A stretch of 64,000 nucleotides of DNA from Apium graveolens. Taxonomy: Eukaryota; Streptophyta; Magnoliopsida; Apiales; Apiaceae. Every line of letters starts with the position of its first letter. Position 1 is the first letter of the stretch. The notes below the pieces were generated by a model. It did no database searches. It saw nothing but the letters and a program-made list of their open reading frames with translations, and was not told the DNA's origin. Both the position numbers and the translations under genes were made by a program. The stretch is taken from NCBI RefSeq assembly GCF_009905375.1, contig NC_133648.1:91824631-91888630 (forward strand), given 5' to 3'. Below, in pieces: positions 1 to 11,145 of the stretch.

Positions 1-1111
1 TGTTACACTCAAGTCTCTCACTAAAGAAAACAATGAAATCAAAGAGAACAATGTGTTTTTAAGGGAAAAAAATAATGTGCTCGAGACTCAATTTGTTGAG
101 TTTGAAAAATTGAAAATAGAATGCATGATTACTAATGATGAACTAACTAAATCCTTAAAGTAAGAGGAAATTTTAAAAAAGCAACTTGAACGAGAACATG
201 AAGTGATTAAAGCATGGAAATCTTCTGGAGATGTCCATGCTCAAATCACTAAAGTTCAAGGTATAGAATCTTTTTGTGATGCAGCCTGGAAAAAGAACAA
301 GGAGAAGCTTGATTCCAGTCTGGTTGAAGGACTTCTAACTGATGTGGATTCGACATATGATGAAAATTATCGGTCGAATAATCAAAAGGATTATCCGTCG
401 AAAGACAATGAGCCACATCCGTTGAGTATAAGTAAACCAGTTAGCAAAGCTAAACTAGCTAAGTTGAATGAAAAGTATGGATCAGTTTCTAAGAACTTTG
501 TTCCAGGAGAAACAAGTCAAGTTAGTAAGAACAAAAGAGTCAATGTAGGTCATCTTTCTATCAAGCAATTGAATGACAGATTGGAGAAAATTGAAGTGAA
601 AGCAGAGTCAAAAAGGAAAAACAATAGAAATGGGAAAGTAGGAATTAACATACACAACAACTACACACCTGATAAATATGCACCAAGAAAAATATGTATT
701 AAGTGTGGTAGTGTTAATCATTTGTTTGTTATTATGCCTACTTCTATGTTTGCACCACCTTCATTTTTCAGCATGCCTACAATGCCTGTTAATGTTATGC
801 CTGCACACAATTTGAATGCATAGTATGCTAATATGCCATTTGTACAAAATCCATATTATGCTGCATTTAGTATGCCACAAATGTCTTTTAGCATGCCTTA
901 CTGGAATAACATGTTTGTATAAAGTATGCCTTTTCATGTTAACCAATCTGTGCATTATAATTATGCAATGATGAATGGTTTCAAAGGTCCAACTCAAATG
1001 ACAAAGGATGAATCTGAAATACCCAAGTCAAATGAGGTCAAACCTAAGAAACCAAAGAAAAAGGCTAATAAGGCAGGACCTAAGGAAACTTAGGTACCAA
1101 AATCAACTTGA
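1..1111 (+). pseudogene. gag: Copia gag, C-terminal part (element A)
   Basis: C-terminal half of a long Copia gag (nucleocapsid). It holds a coiled-coil, Lys/Glu-rich stretch (about 1-250), a linker with repeated CCGTCG-type motifs (about 370-425), a basic segment RKNNRNGKVG and a zinc-knuckle start CIKCGSVNHL near 700. Compared with element B an in-frame deletion has removed the last Cys of that knuckle, so it cannot bind zinc normally. A Met/Pro-rich tail with repeated MP pairs follows (740-930). In-frame stops lie at about 162, 821, 919 and 1090; the family's natural gag stop is the TGA at 1109-1111, just after a Val-Pro-Lys-Ser-Thr end also present in B. The true start lies outside the window. 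Confidence 0.85.
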
Positions 1112-1134
1112 TTTGATTTTGATGTGTGCAGGGA
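1112..1134 (+). promoter_or_regulatory. gag-pol junction with splice-acceptor-like GTGTGCAG|GGA (element A)
   Basis: Between the gag stop (TGA 1109-1111) and the first pol codons lies a T-rich stretch ending GTGTGCAG, followed by GGAAA. The pol frame has its own stop at 1120-1122, so gag and pol frames do not overlap and simple ribosomal frameshifting cannot join them. B and E have the same GTGTGCAG|GGA at the same codon boundary. A role as 3' splice site is inference. Confidence 0.35.
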
Positions 1135-4100
1135 AACATAAATAATTTTTGGTATCTGGATAGTGGCTGCTCAAGGCACATGACTGGATATTCTACCCTG
1201 CTCACTGGCGTTAGAGAAAGAGCTAGCCCAAGTATTACTTTTGGAGATGACAGCAAGGGTTATACTGTGGGATATGGCTTGATTTTAAAAAATGATGTCA
1301 TCATTGAGGAAGTTGCCCTAGTGGAAGGTTTCAAGCACAATCTGTTGAGTATCATCCAACTTTGTGATAAGGGCAACTCAGTTTCTTTTAATTCAGAAGC
1401 CTGTGTTGTGACTAACAAGAAGAGTAACAAAGTGGTTCTCACTGGAGTGAGAATAGGGAATGTGTATCTTGCTGACTTCAACTCAACAAATACAGAATTT
1501 GTAACTTGTCTTCTCAGTAAAGCAAGTCAAGATGAAAGCTGGCTATGGCACAAGAAGCTGTCCCATCTAAACTTTAAGACCATGAATGAGCTAGTCAAGA
1601 AAGAATTGGTTAGAGGTATTCCTCAAGTGGAATTTTTAAAGGATGGATTGTGTGATGCCTGCCAGAAAGGAAAGCATATTAAAGCATCATTCAAAAAGAA
1701 GCTTGAATCATCATTTGAAGAACCTTTATAGTTACTTCACATGGACTTGTTTAGACCAGTAAATGTGTTGTCTATCTCAAAGAAGAGATATTGTCTAGTA
1801 ATTGTGGATGATTTTTTAAAGTTCACTTGGACATATTTTCTAAAATCCAAAGATGAGGCTAGTGAAATCATCACCAATCACATAAGGCAAGATAACAATC
1901 ATCCTAACTTCAAGGTTAGAAGAATCAGGGGTGACAATGGAACTCAGTTCAAGAATTCCGTGATGAGAGTGTTTTGTGAAGAGTATGGAGTCATGCATGA
2001 GTTTTCTGCAGCAAGAACTTCACAACAAAATGGTGTAGTGGAAAAGAATAATAGATCACGTATTAAAGCTGCAAGAACTATGCTTGAAGAATCAAGGTTG
2101 CCAACTTACTTTTGGGCAAAAGCTGTGAACACAACATGTTATACTCAGAATATCTCCTTGATCAATCAAGCAAAAGGCATGACTCCATATCAGATATTCA
2201 AGAATAGGAAGCCAACTCTAAATTTTCTTCATGTTTTTGGATGCAAATGCTACATTTTAAGGAATCAAACTGAACAGCATGGAAAGTTTGATGCTAAAGC
2301 AGATGAAGGAATTTTTGTTGGATATGTTGTTGGAAAAGCATATGGAGTCTACAATCTCAGAATAAATATTGTTATGGAATCTGTACATGTTATGTTTGAT
2401 GATAAGAAGATTGAAGGACTAAAAGATGAAGATTTCTATGATAGCCTCAAATTTGACAATGCTGAGATGATTTGTGATGACAGTGATGATGATAGTGATC
2501 AAGAAACAGTGTCTAAGGGTAATGCAGAAAAGACTATCTCTAATGATGCACAAAATTCAGCATCAGTCGAGTTACATAATGCATCATTCGTCGGTAGACA
2601 ATCAACTTCATCCGTCGGGATACAAAGTGCATCATCCGTCCAAACAATGAGGGAAGCTGAGAGTCAAAATAGATCACTTACAGAAATAACTCCTTCTTCA
2701 AATCAAAGATCCACCAACTCAGGGGGAGTTTCTTCTAATCAAAACTCATTCACAAATCAAGACAATGATGAGGGCTCTTCATCTAGATCTAATCTACCAT
2801 AACAGAGAAAATGGACTAGAGATCACCCTTTTGAGCTCATTATTGGTGATGTATCTTCTAGAGTTCAAACAAGAAAAGCAACTCAAGAAGAATGTCTGTA
2901 TAAGAGCTTTCTCTCAAAGGAAGAACCAAAGAAAGTAGAAGAAGCTCTGTTAGATCCTGATTGGGTTTTAGCTATGCAGGAAGAGCTAAACCAATTTGAA
3001 AGGAACAAGGTATGGAAGATGGTACCCAAGCCTAAAGAAAAGAATCCAATTGATACCAAGTGGGTATTCAGAAACAAGATGGATGAAAATGGCATAGTTA
3101 TCAGGAACAAAGCTAGATTGGTTGCTAAGGGAAACTGTCGACAAGAAGGAATAGATTTTGATGAAATTTTTCTCCTGTTGCAAGACTTGAAGCCATCAGA
3201 AATTGCTTAGCCTATGCAGCCCATGCCAATTTCAAAGTCTATCAAATGGATGTCAAAAGTGCCTTTCTGAATGGAGATTTGGAGGAGGAAGTCTATGTCA
3301 GTCAACTTCCTGGTTTGAAGATCCAAATTTTCCAGAATATGTCTACTATCTTTTGAAAGCACTTTATGGATTGAAGCAAGCACCTAGAGCCTAATATGAT
3401 ACTTTGTCAAAGTTTCTCTTAGAAAATCACTTCACAAGAAGTACTGTTGACAAAACTTTATTCTTTAGAAATGTTAATGGCTCTAGTATACTTGTTCAAA
3501 TTTATGTAGATTATATTATATTTGGCTCTACAGATGAAAAACTTTGCAAAAAGTTTGCCAAATTGATGCAAAGAAAGTATGGAACGAGCATGATGGGAGA
3601 ACTAACTTACTTTGTTGGTTTACAAGTCAAGCAAGTTAGTGATGGAATTTTCATTAGTCAAACCAAATATATTTATGATCTTTTAAAGAAGTTTGATCTA
3701 ATGGATTACACATCTGCAAAAACTCCCATGGCTACTGCAACTAAACTTGAATTAAACACTACTGAAAAGTCTGTGGATATTTCAAGCTATAGAGGCATGG
3801 TTGGCTCACTTATGTATTTAATAGCTAGTAGGCCAAATATAATGTTTGCTACTTGTCTTTGTGCTAGATTTCAGGCTGATCCTAAAGAGTCTCATTTAAT
3901 GGCTATAAATAGAAATTTCAGATATCTCAAGGGAACACCAAAACTTGGCATTTGGTACCCTAGAGATTCTGGTTTTGATTTAACTGGTTATTCAGATATA
4001 GACTATGCAAGATACAAAATTGATAAAAAAATCACCACAGGAACCTGTCAATTTCTAGGAAACAAGTTGGTATCCTGGTTCAGTAAAAAGCAAAATTCAG

Positions 4101-4447
4101 TCTCTACTTCTACAACTGAGGCTGAATATATTGTTGTTGGCAGTTGCTGTGCACATATTCTATGAATGAAAAACCAATTGTTGGACTATGGTCTGCAAGT
4201 GGACATAATTCCTATTTTCTGTGATAACACAAGTGCAATTGCCATTACTGAAAATCCAGTATAGCATTCAAGAACAAAGCACATAGACATCGAGTATCAC
4301 TTCATTAGGGAACATGTAATGAGTGGTACTGTGGAACTTCATTTTGTTCCAAGTGAGAAGCAACTTGCAGATATCTTTACCAAGCCACTTGATGAATCCA
4401 CCTTGTCTAGGTTGGTAAGTGAGTTAGGTATGCTTAATTATTCTTAA
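1123..4447 (+). pseudogene. pol: Copia pol: protease, integrase, RT, RNase H (element A)
   Basis: Pol polyprotein in the Copia order. Aspartic protease: intact active site in LDSGCSRHMTG near 1155-1185. Integrase: zinc-binding H-H...C-x2-C (WHKKLSHLN...CDACQKGK, about 1545-1680), then a D,D,E core with VDDF (about 1805), GDNGTQF (about 1935) and QQNGVVE (about 2025). A hydrophilic linker (2450-2800) contains four copies of a short repeat. [17 protein letters not shown] (about 3248) and the catalytic box near 3503, which reads YVDY instead of YVDD, losing a metal-binding Asp. RNase H follows (SDIDYARY near 4000; TEAEY near 4117). Damage: stops at about 1731, 2802, 3394, 4163 and 4261, and 1-nt deletions near 3170 and 3312. 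No ATG opens the protease frame and an in-frame TGA (1120-1122) precedes it. The frame ends MLNYS, stop at 4447. Confidence 0.9.
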
Positions 4448-4970
4448 AACATTTCTGATTATTTTGCAAGTTGATATGCAGCTAGAAACTTATTTGATTT
4501 TTCTGTTTTGAATGAAAATTTGGCTAATTCAAATCTACATCTCGAAGGATGTTTATTATCCATCGAGTTTGATCATCCGTCGAAATAGAATAACCTGATA
4601 AAAATCAATTACTTTTCTGGATTATTTTAAACCCGACGGATAATTATTTTATTCTCATCCGTCGAATTGTCAACATCTTAGCCGTTAAAGTTCTGAACAT
4701 TATTCATCAGATTTACTTACAGTCTGTAAGTATATCACGACGGATAATTGACAGAATTTTGACAGTTTATTTTTACCTTTAAAACGGCTATTTTGGGCAA
4801 TTTTCATTGGGTCTTTAATTTTTACCTTTATTTTTATCCCATTTTATCTGAGAATACATAAAAGCCTTATTCCAAGTTCATTTTAGCTTTTATCTTTCTC
4901 TATTACAATTAACTGCTCTCTTCTTCCTCAAAGCAAACTCCCTTTCTTTCTACAATCTTCTTGCTTAACA
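4448..4970 (+). promoter_or_regulatory. pol-aORF spacer with promoter-like elements (element A)
   Basis: Non-coding spacer between pol and the extra ORF. It contains motif copies of the CCGTCGA/CCGACGG type (about 4540-4745), then GGGCAATT, an inverted CCAAT box (ATTGG at 4806-4810), a TATA-like ATACATAAAAG at 4854-4864 and a pyrimidine-rich leader running to the ATG at 4971. The order motif copies, GGGCAATT, ATTGG, CT-rich leader, ATG is also present in element B (19977-20502) with similar spacing. This looks like an internal promoter and 5' leader for the aORF; that function is inference. Confidence 0.4.
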
Positions 4971-7900
4971 ATGGCACCAGTAGTCAAGATCATGTCTCAG
5001 ACATGATTTATTTATGAAAAGAACAACTTTGTGGCTCTTGTGAACAAAGAAATTCCAGTCTCTGAAGATTATCACAAAATGATGGATTTTGTGAAGGGAT
5101 GCAAGCTTAACTATGCCATGCTGGAATCACCCACAATTTACTGTGAAATTGTGGAGGAGATGTGGACTACTGTTGTGTATCAGGCAACTGACAAAACAAG
5201 AACTCTCTCCATTAAAGGTAAGGAATTTTGCATTAACAGTGATACTATTCAAGCATGCTTTAAAATTCCTGATAACACTACTGCTAAACCACACACATAT
5301 GCTGATTTAGTTAGCTTAATTCTATTGCAGATTTAAACAGAGCTGATCACCACAAGGAGGTGCCCCTTGTTTATTTGCCTATCATGGAGGGCCCTCAGGT
5401 AAGTGAGGTAAATGCTTTTGTCCCTACTTTTTCTACCTCTCAAGTTTCTTTGCCATTGACTGTGGCTATGGCATTTGTGTCAATGACCCAATAGATGCAT
5501 ACCCTAGCCAAAAAATCCAAACCTTCAAAATCCAAATCAAAGAAACCACACTATGGTGTCTCTCAAAAGATGCCAGTTTCAAAATCTACCAAAAGCAAAG
5601 AGGGGAGTGTGAAGGTGGGAAAGATTGGTGATGGACATGGTGAACATAAAAAAACCCTAAGAATGAGGATGGTGAGGTGAGTGTACCCAAACCTAGCCAC
5701 ACTACAGTTTCCCAACAAACTATGGTGCTTAATAAGGAAATTAGCACATCTCTAGTTTCATCCTCCCAAAAGGATGCTACTATTGAAGCAAGCTCCGAAC
5801 CAGGAGTACAGGTCAAAAGAGCCAGGGACACAGACTCACAACAAACTTATACAAGAAAGAAGAAATCTAGAAAACTTGGGGACGTACAGGGATCACACAC
5901 AGTACAAACTGCAGCTAAAGACTCAGTCACTGCACCATCTCAAATTCAGTTTGATGTGGCTCCAATAAATGTGGAGTCACAACCAAAATCTTTAACAATA
6001 GAAGCACCAAACACACAAAACTCTCCCACCAATTCTCTGGATGTGGATATAATTCACACAACAATCCCTAATTCTCCTTCTTTAACTCTATTGGAGAAGC
6101 CAAAACTCAGTTCAAGTGAGCATCATCTTCTAGATGATTTGTTGGCTCATTTGCCAATTCTTTCAGGAACTATTGAGACTTCTGTGCCTAAATTTTCATC
6201 AATCTACACAGAGCCCATAATAGTTTCTACTCCAAACTCTATCATTTCTTATATTCCGATGGATATTGTTCATCCGTCGACTAGTGATTAGATCCTGACG
6301 AATGTGCCTAACAACAGTCATCCATCGACTTTCCTAACTACTACCCCGATATATGTTCCTCATCCGTCGGTACTCACTACACAAGCTGAATTTTCAACAA
6401 TTGTTACAAGTGTAGATGAGCTAGTGGTTGTACAATCACTCCTAGGATTGAGGGAAGGGAGGGAACAAAGTGAGAGGCTGAGTTGCTCTCAGGCAAAAGG
6501 AGAGGAAAAAAGAGAAATTTTGCAGGCTATTTCTTCCAGCCTGGCAAAAGTAAGTGAGGGGAGTTCTATCTTAGTAGGTGAAGGTGAGGGTGTGAGGGTG
6601 GTGAGCCAAGGGGAGCCCTTGATGCAAGAAAATAGAGAAAATGAGAGAAATGCAGGTACATGAGATATAAGGATGGAAGTCATTGCTAGTGAGTCAATGA
6701 ATGTTAGTGATGCAGAAAAAAAGAGACTGTTTCAGCAAGAATATCAAGTTGTCATAGATTCTATCTCCTTGGATGCTGAGACATTTACTCATCCTGTTTC
6801 AGCTTATCAAACTCTAGATGGACAGGGCAATGAGGATGCTGAAAGGATGTTCAACTTGGTGCACACTACTACTTCTATGCAAAGGGCCAAAGATGCCATC
6901 TCAGCCATGCCACCCACAGCCGGTGATGACATTGATTATGGAACTGGTGGTTTTGAGGATTTATATGGGGATGAAGATGATGATGAAGGAGATTTAATGG
7001 ACATAGGGGGAAGCAGGCTCTAACTCAAGATCTAGTATGCCATCTTGGGCATTTTCCAAAGAATTCGATGAGCACCACTTCAAGTCTACTATCTTTCATA
7101 TCATTCAACAAACTCAGACAACTCTTCAAGCTACAACCAATGCCAACACCAAGAAGCTTCTTCAAGCACATCTCAATTCTCTTCAACTGCACCAAATTCA
7201 ATCTCTTCAACACAATCTGGATGTCACTGCAATTAAAACAGAGATTGATCAAGTCAAGAAGGATGTTTCTGAGAGAATGGATGCTAAATTTCCCAACACA
7301 ATCCTGCTTGACATCAACAGACAACTAAGGAAAAACTCTAATCTTGCCAGCAAATTGGACTCTTTTGACACAAGACTCAAAACCTTGGAAGCTTCCATCA
7401 CTGCAATCCATTTACATCAAGCTTAACAAACTCATTTGCTTCAAAAGCTAGTGGCTGCACAGTCTTCTACCTCTACTCAACTTGATGCTAACAAAAAGGG
7501 GGAGAAAGACTCAATTGTTCAAGTTAGCTAAGATGAGCCAACAAGTGAGGGGGAAAATATGCTAAACATTCAAGTCAGTCAAGTTATTGTTCCAGAAATT
7601 ACTTTTCCTAAGCCACCAGTCTTGGACAACATTGATATGATCCAGATAGCAGCTGCTAAGTTGGAATCAAATGAAAAATTTAAAAAGCTTGATGTTGCAG
7701 CAGTTGAGAAAGAACTGGATGAAAAATGGAAGAAAATTGATGAAGAGATAACAAAGAAGTTTGGTCCAATTGAGAAGAAAGACAAGGTCTTTTCTCGCTT
7801 CTCTCAATTAAGACAAATTTCTGCAAATGAAATGAGTTTGAGTAACTTGGAAAATGGCCAACCTTCATGTATAAAGTCTCCAAAAGCCAACTTGGTTTTG

Positions 7901-9209
7901 AAGCCCAAAAGAAATTATCCAAAGTCATCTGACAAGAATCCCTTGGACCTTATGTTTGAGAAGGCCAGATGAAAAGAAGCTATTGGCAAGGTCCATTGCA
8001 TTCTTCAAAGATCCAACTGACTCTGTGCTAAAGAGATGAATTGCTAAGATCTACATGAATGGGAAATAAATATGTGTGGTGGCTGGACACCCTCAGTTTG
8101 CAGAAGCAAAGAAGGAAGAAAAGGAAAGAATCAAGAAAGAAAAGAAGCAAGCTGCTTTAGATGCTAAGAAACTCAAATAGAAGAAAAAGAAAGCTGCTAT
8201 AGTAGCCAAGCTTCAAGCTGTGAAAACCGCAACTGAGATTTATGAGAAACAACCTGTAGTAACTGAAGATCAAGATCAGAAAATGCACAAGGAACCTCAA
8301 CAGAAAAGGAAGTTCAGATACAAAATCCTTCCTAAAAGAAGATTGGACTTCAATGATGATCAGATGGAAGATTACATTCCCAACCAGTCTACATCTACAA
8401 CTCAAACATCCAAGCCCTCAGTGGTACATGATGAATTTAAGGTGGATCCTACTAAGAACTTTCATGGTGAGCCAATAGTTCCCAAGGATGAGCCTATAGA
8501 CTGGGATAGTTTGCCTCATCCTGAGCTTAATTTACCAATCTTCAACAAGTTAAAGAAGATAAAGATAAGAGCAATCAAGAAGGTCAAGCCTGTGAAACTC
8601 AAAATCAAAACATTAACCAAAACTCAACCAACTGTCAGCAAGAGAGATCTTCTATATATCTGTGACATCAAAGATTTTTCATATATAAATCTTTACATGG
8701 ATGAACTAGAAGAAGTGAGAGCAATTGATTCCCACAGGAATCTCCCTGAAAGACTAGTGTTCAAATACAAGGGTGGAAAAGAGATCATATGGCCCCTTCA
8801 CATGATTCTTCAAGAAAGTTGTTCTGTTTTGATAAAGATCTTCTCATCATTCAAGAAATTTTTTGGATTCAATGTGACTGCCAAAAGAATGATTCTAAAG
8901 AAGATAGAATAACTAAGGAGCAACAAAGCCTCAAATGCACTCCTAAGAACTCTATCAATTCCCTTCACAGGAAATAGAGTGCACTTGAGGCCTTACTGGC
9001 TGATGGAATTCATGGATGAAAAGGGTGTTAAGAGATTCTTCAGGCTGGATGACCAATTGAGCATCTCAAGCAATGAGACTCTATTGGAAATGCAAGAAAA
9101 GCTAGATTTATCAAATGCTGAAGAACATGAATTTCACAGACAACTCCAAAATCAAATAGAAGAGAACAACATGAAGCTTGGCAAGAAATCAAGATAATCA
9201 AGGAAATAG
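4971..9209 (+). pseudogene. extra ORF downstream of pol (aORF), decayed copy in element A
   Basis: Homologue of the aORF of element B (15408-19976), same order of segments. N-terminal domain starts MAPVVKIMSQT and keeps KMMDFVKGCKL and GKEFCINSD. A Ser/Thr/Pro-rich middle with several HPS tripeptides follows (5500-6660), an acidic patch (about 6950-7010), a coiled-coil region (7040-7430), a Lys/Glu-rich stretch (8100-8200) and a compact C-terminal domain (8640-9209) that aligns closely with B through conservative changes. Relative to B about 360 nt are missing after about 5320, and several stops and frame changes break the frame (for example TGA at about 5006 and TAA near 5335). The family stop is TAG at 9207-9209. 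Extra ORFs 3' of pol are known in some plant Copia lineages, often called env-like; I see no signal peptide or membrane segments. Function unknown. Confidence 0.75.
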
Positions 9210-9400
9210 ATCACATCTGCTCAAACTAGAGGAGCACCTTAAAAATGATTGTGAGAACTCTTTGTACACTTTACTTTGTTCAATTTTCAAATAAACTGTA
9301 GCACTTACAAGTTTTATCTACCATAATTCAAACTGTACATTTAGGGTGATCTGTTATTATCAATTTTCTCTTAATTTATGGCTACAATTCCAGTAGACAT

Positions 9401-9414
9401 AAATTATGGGAGAT
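9401..9414 (+). other. polypurine tract of element A
   Basis: AAATTATGGGAGAT directly precedes the LTR start TGTTAGG. Element B has the same site with a cleaner AAATTGGGGGAGAT. It primes plus-strand DNA synthesis in LTR elements. The 200 nt before it, after the aORF stop, hold only AT-rich 3' untranslated sequence. Confidence 0.75.
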
Positions 9415-10458
9415 TGTTAGGAATATGTTGTGAACTTGATGTTGTGAACTTGATGATAAGTTAAACAAAACACCTTAGTAGATTTAACTTAGTGTTTTTG
9501 TAGCTCTCGATGGATGTTCTACAATCGTCCCGACGGATGAACTTTATAGTCCCGACGGATGACAACTGAACATCCATCGAGAGTGTAGCTTATGAAATAA
9601 TAAGTCTTGTAGCACATGCCTGCAAACAACAATGTATTAGTAGATGTTGTAGGATTCTTTAAGTCATGTTGACTACTAGATTGATATGCAGAATAGGTTG
9701 GCTAATTGTAAATATAAGATGTCTTGTAATTCTCTATAAGTGAAATAGAGTCAAGTGACAAAAAAGCTCCCGACGGATGATCTACAAAGGCTCCCGATAG
9801 ATAATCAACAAGGCTCCCAACGGATGACCAACATAATCCCGACGGATGATCATATTCAAAATAGCAGTTGACAATGACAACACTGTCACATGCGTCGGGT
9901 GTTTGCAAATGGAATGTGGCAACCTAATTATAGGTTTAGAGAACAAAAAACATTACCATTTCCATGCAATTATGAAGATATTCAAAGATGCTGGATAGAG
10001 TAATGAAGTAGCATGGAATTAGACTAGAAATAGTTTTTGTTTTACTTGTTTGTCTTTTTATCATGTAACTTGGTAGTATATAAACCAAGTGTAGCAAGTA
10101 GAACAAAAAACCAAGTAAGCATAATTTTCAGAGAGATAGATAAAGATGTATCTGTTAAGCATTTCTCTGTAATTTCTGTAAGTTCACTTGTAAGCAGCTG
10201 TGTGCTACTCAAGCATCACAGAGTTCTCATCTTTATATATATATCTCTGGTGGATAAGTTCAAATCCACCCGAAATTTTTAAAGCCCTGTGTTTTATTGC
10301 TTTGTGTTTTGATTTCCATTTTACTTTCATTCCGCACTTCTTGCAAAATCAAACATAATTATATATTAAGTAAGAACATTCTTAAAATCAGAAAAAGAAG
10401 CCGAAATTACATTCAACCCCCCCTTCTGTAATTCTTGTTGCATTGATTGGGAATAACA
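9415..10458 (+). repeat. 3' LTR of element A
   Basis: About 1,044 bp, starting TGTTAGGAATATGTTGTG and ending GGGAATAACA, colinear with the 1,101 bp LTRs of element B. It carries about nine copies of the CCGACGGATG / CATCCATCGAG motif in two clusters (9505-9580 and 9765-9900). Its last 90 bases include the conserved CCCCCCCTTCTGTAATTC stretch found at the matching end of the B LTRs. Confidence 0.9.
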
Positions 10459-11145
10459 CAGGTTCATATAGGCTCTATTGCGTGCTACTAATTCTTCATA
10501 AATAATAAACTCTGGTGGGACATCTTCAACACCCATGAGGTCATATCCATGAATTTGCGGGTCAGAGAGTTTAAAGAATGACTCGTGAACATAGGCCAAA
10601 GCATCTCAAAAAGAATATCGTGATTTCCCCTTACGTGAGGTTAAAAGTTCTACTCATGTTACGTGTGTGTGTAATTAATAAAAAAAATGAATACCGTAAT
10701 TTTTTACAGGGCTATGTCCTGAACATGAAGCATGATGGGAGCAACAATATTATTTTCCGGAGCTACAATAGTAAGAGGAGATGAAATAGGGGCTACAGTG
10801 TTAAGTGCATTTGATAACACCTTAATAGTAGATTGTTGAACCAAACATCCATTTGTATTAATTGTGAGAGATTTGTCAAGGAATTTAGAAGAAAGTCCCT
10901 TGTTGTCCAGGACTTGAATTGCTTTATTTGAAAGCAGACCTTTGTTATTAAAAGGTTTGCCTTCGTAGACCTTTGCTTTACCTTTATCAGTTTCAAAGAC
11001 AACTGAAAAAGACTCTCTGTTAGGATTTGGAGTAGTTGTCATTGGAGAATTCTTGATCACAATGCCCTTTTGTGACTGAGATGCTTCTTCCTGAGCTGCT
11101 TTAAAGGAAAACCCTGGATTTGTTATTAATGAGTAAGCTTTTTCT
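10459..11145 (-). pseudogene. coding-like fragment of unknown origin next to element A
   Basis: Two minus-strand open stretches do not belong to the elements around them. The first (about 11145 to 10704) encodes a Lys/Ser/Asn-rich segment including NPGFSFKAAQEEASQSQKG and TDKGKAKVYEG. The second (10599 to 10459) encodes AYVHESFFKLSDPQIHGYD and PPEFIIYEELVARNRAYMN and runs straight into the LTR of A. They lie in different frames about 100 nt apart, which could be an intron or decay. I do not recognise the protein. It may be a host gene exon or another transposon cut by A; the second piece looks well preserved. Confidence 0.3.

Larger units (their letters stand above)
1..10458 (+). mobile_element. 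Copia element A, 5' end outside the window
   Basis: A Ty1/copia retrotransposon on the + strand, entered part-way through gag. Order seen: gag C-terminal half with zinc knuckle, protease, integrase, reverse transcriptase and RNase H (the Copia order, integrase before RT), a spacer, an extra ORF, a polypurine tract and a 3' LTR starting TGTTAGG and ending TAACA. It is colinear with element B over its whole length and belongs to the same family. Large gag and an ORF beyond pol resemble the Sirevirus/SIRE group, but lineage assignment is inference. Coding regions carry several stops, two frameshifts and a mutated RT catalytic site, so it is not autonomous. The target duplication cannot be checked because the 5' end is missing. 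Confidence 0.93.
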
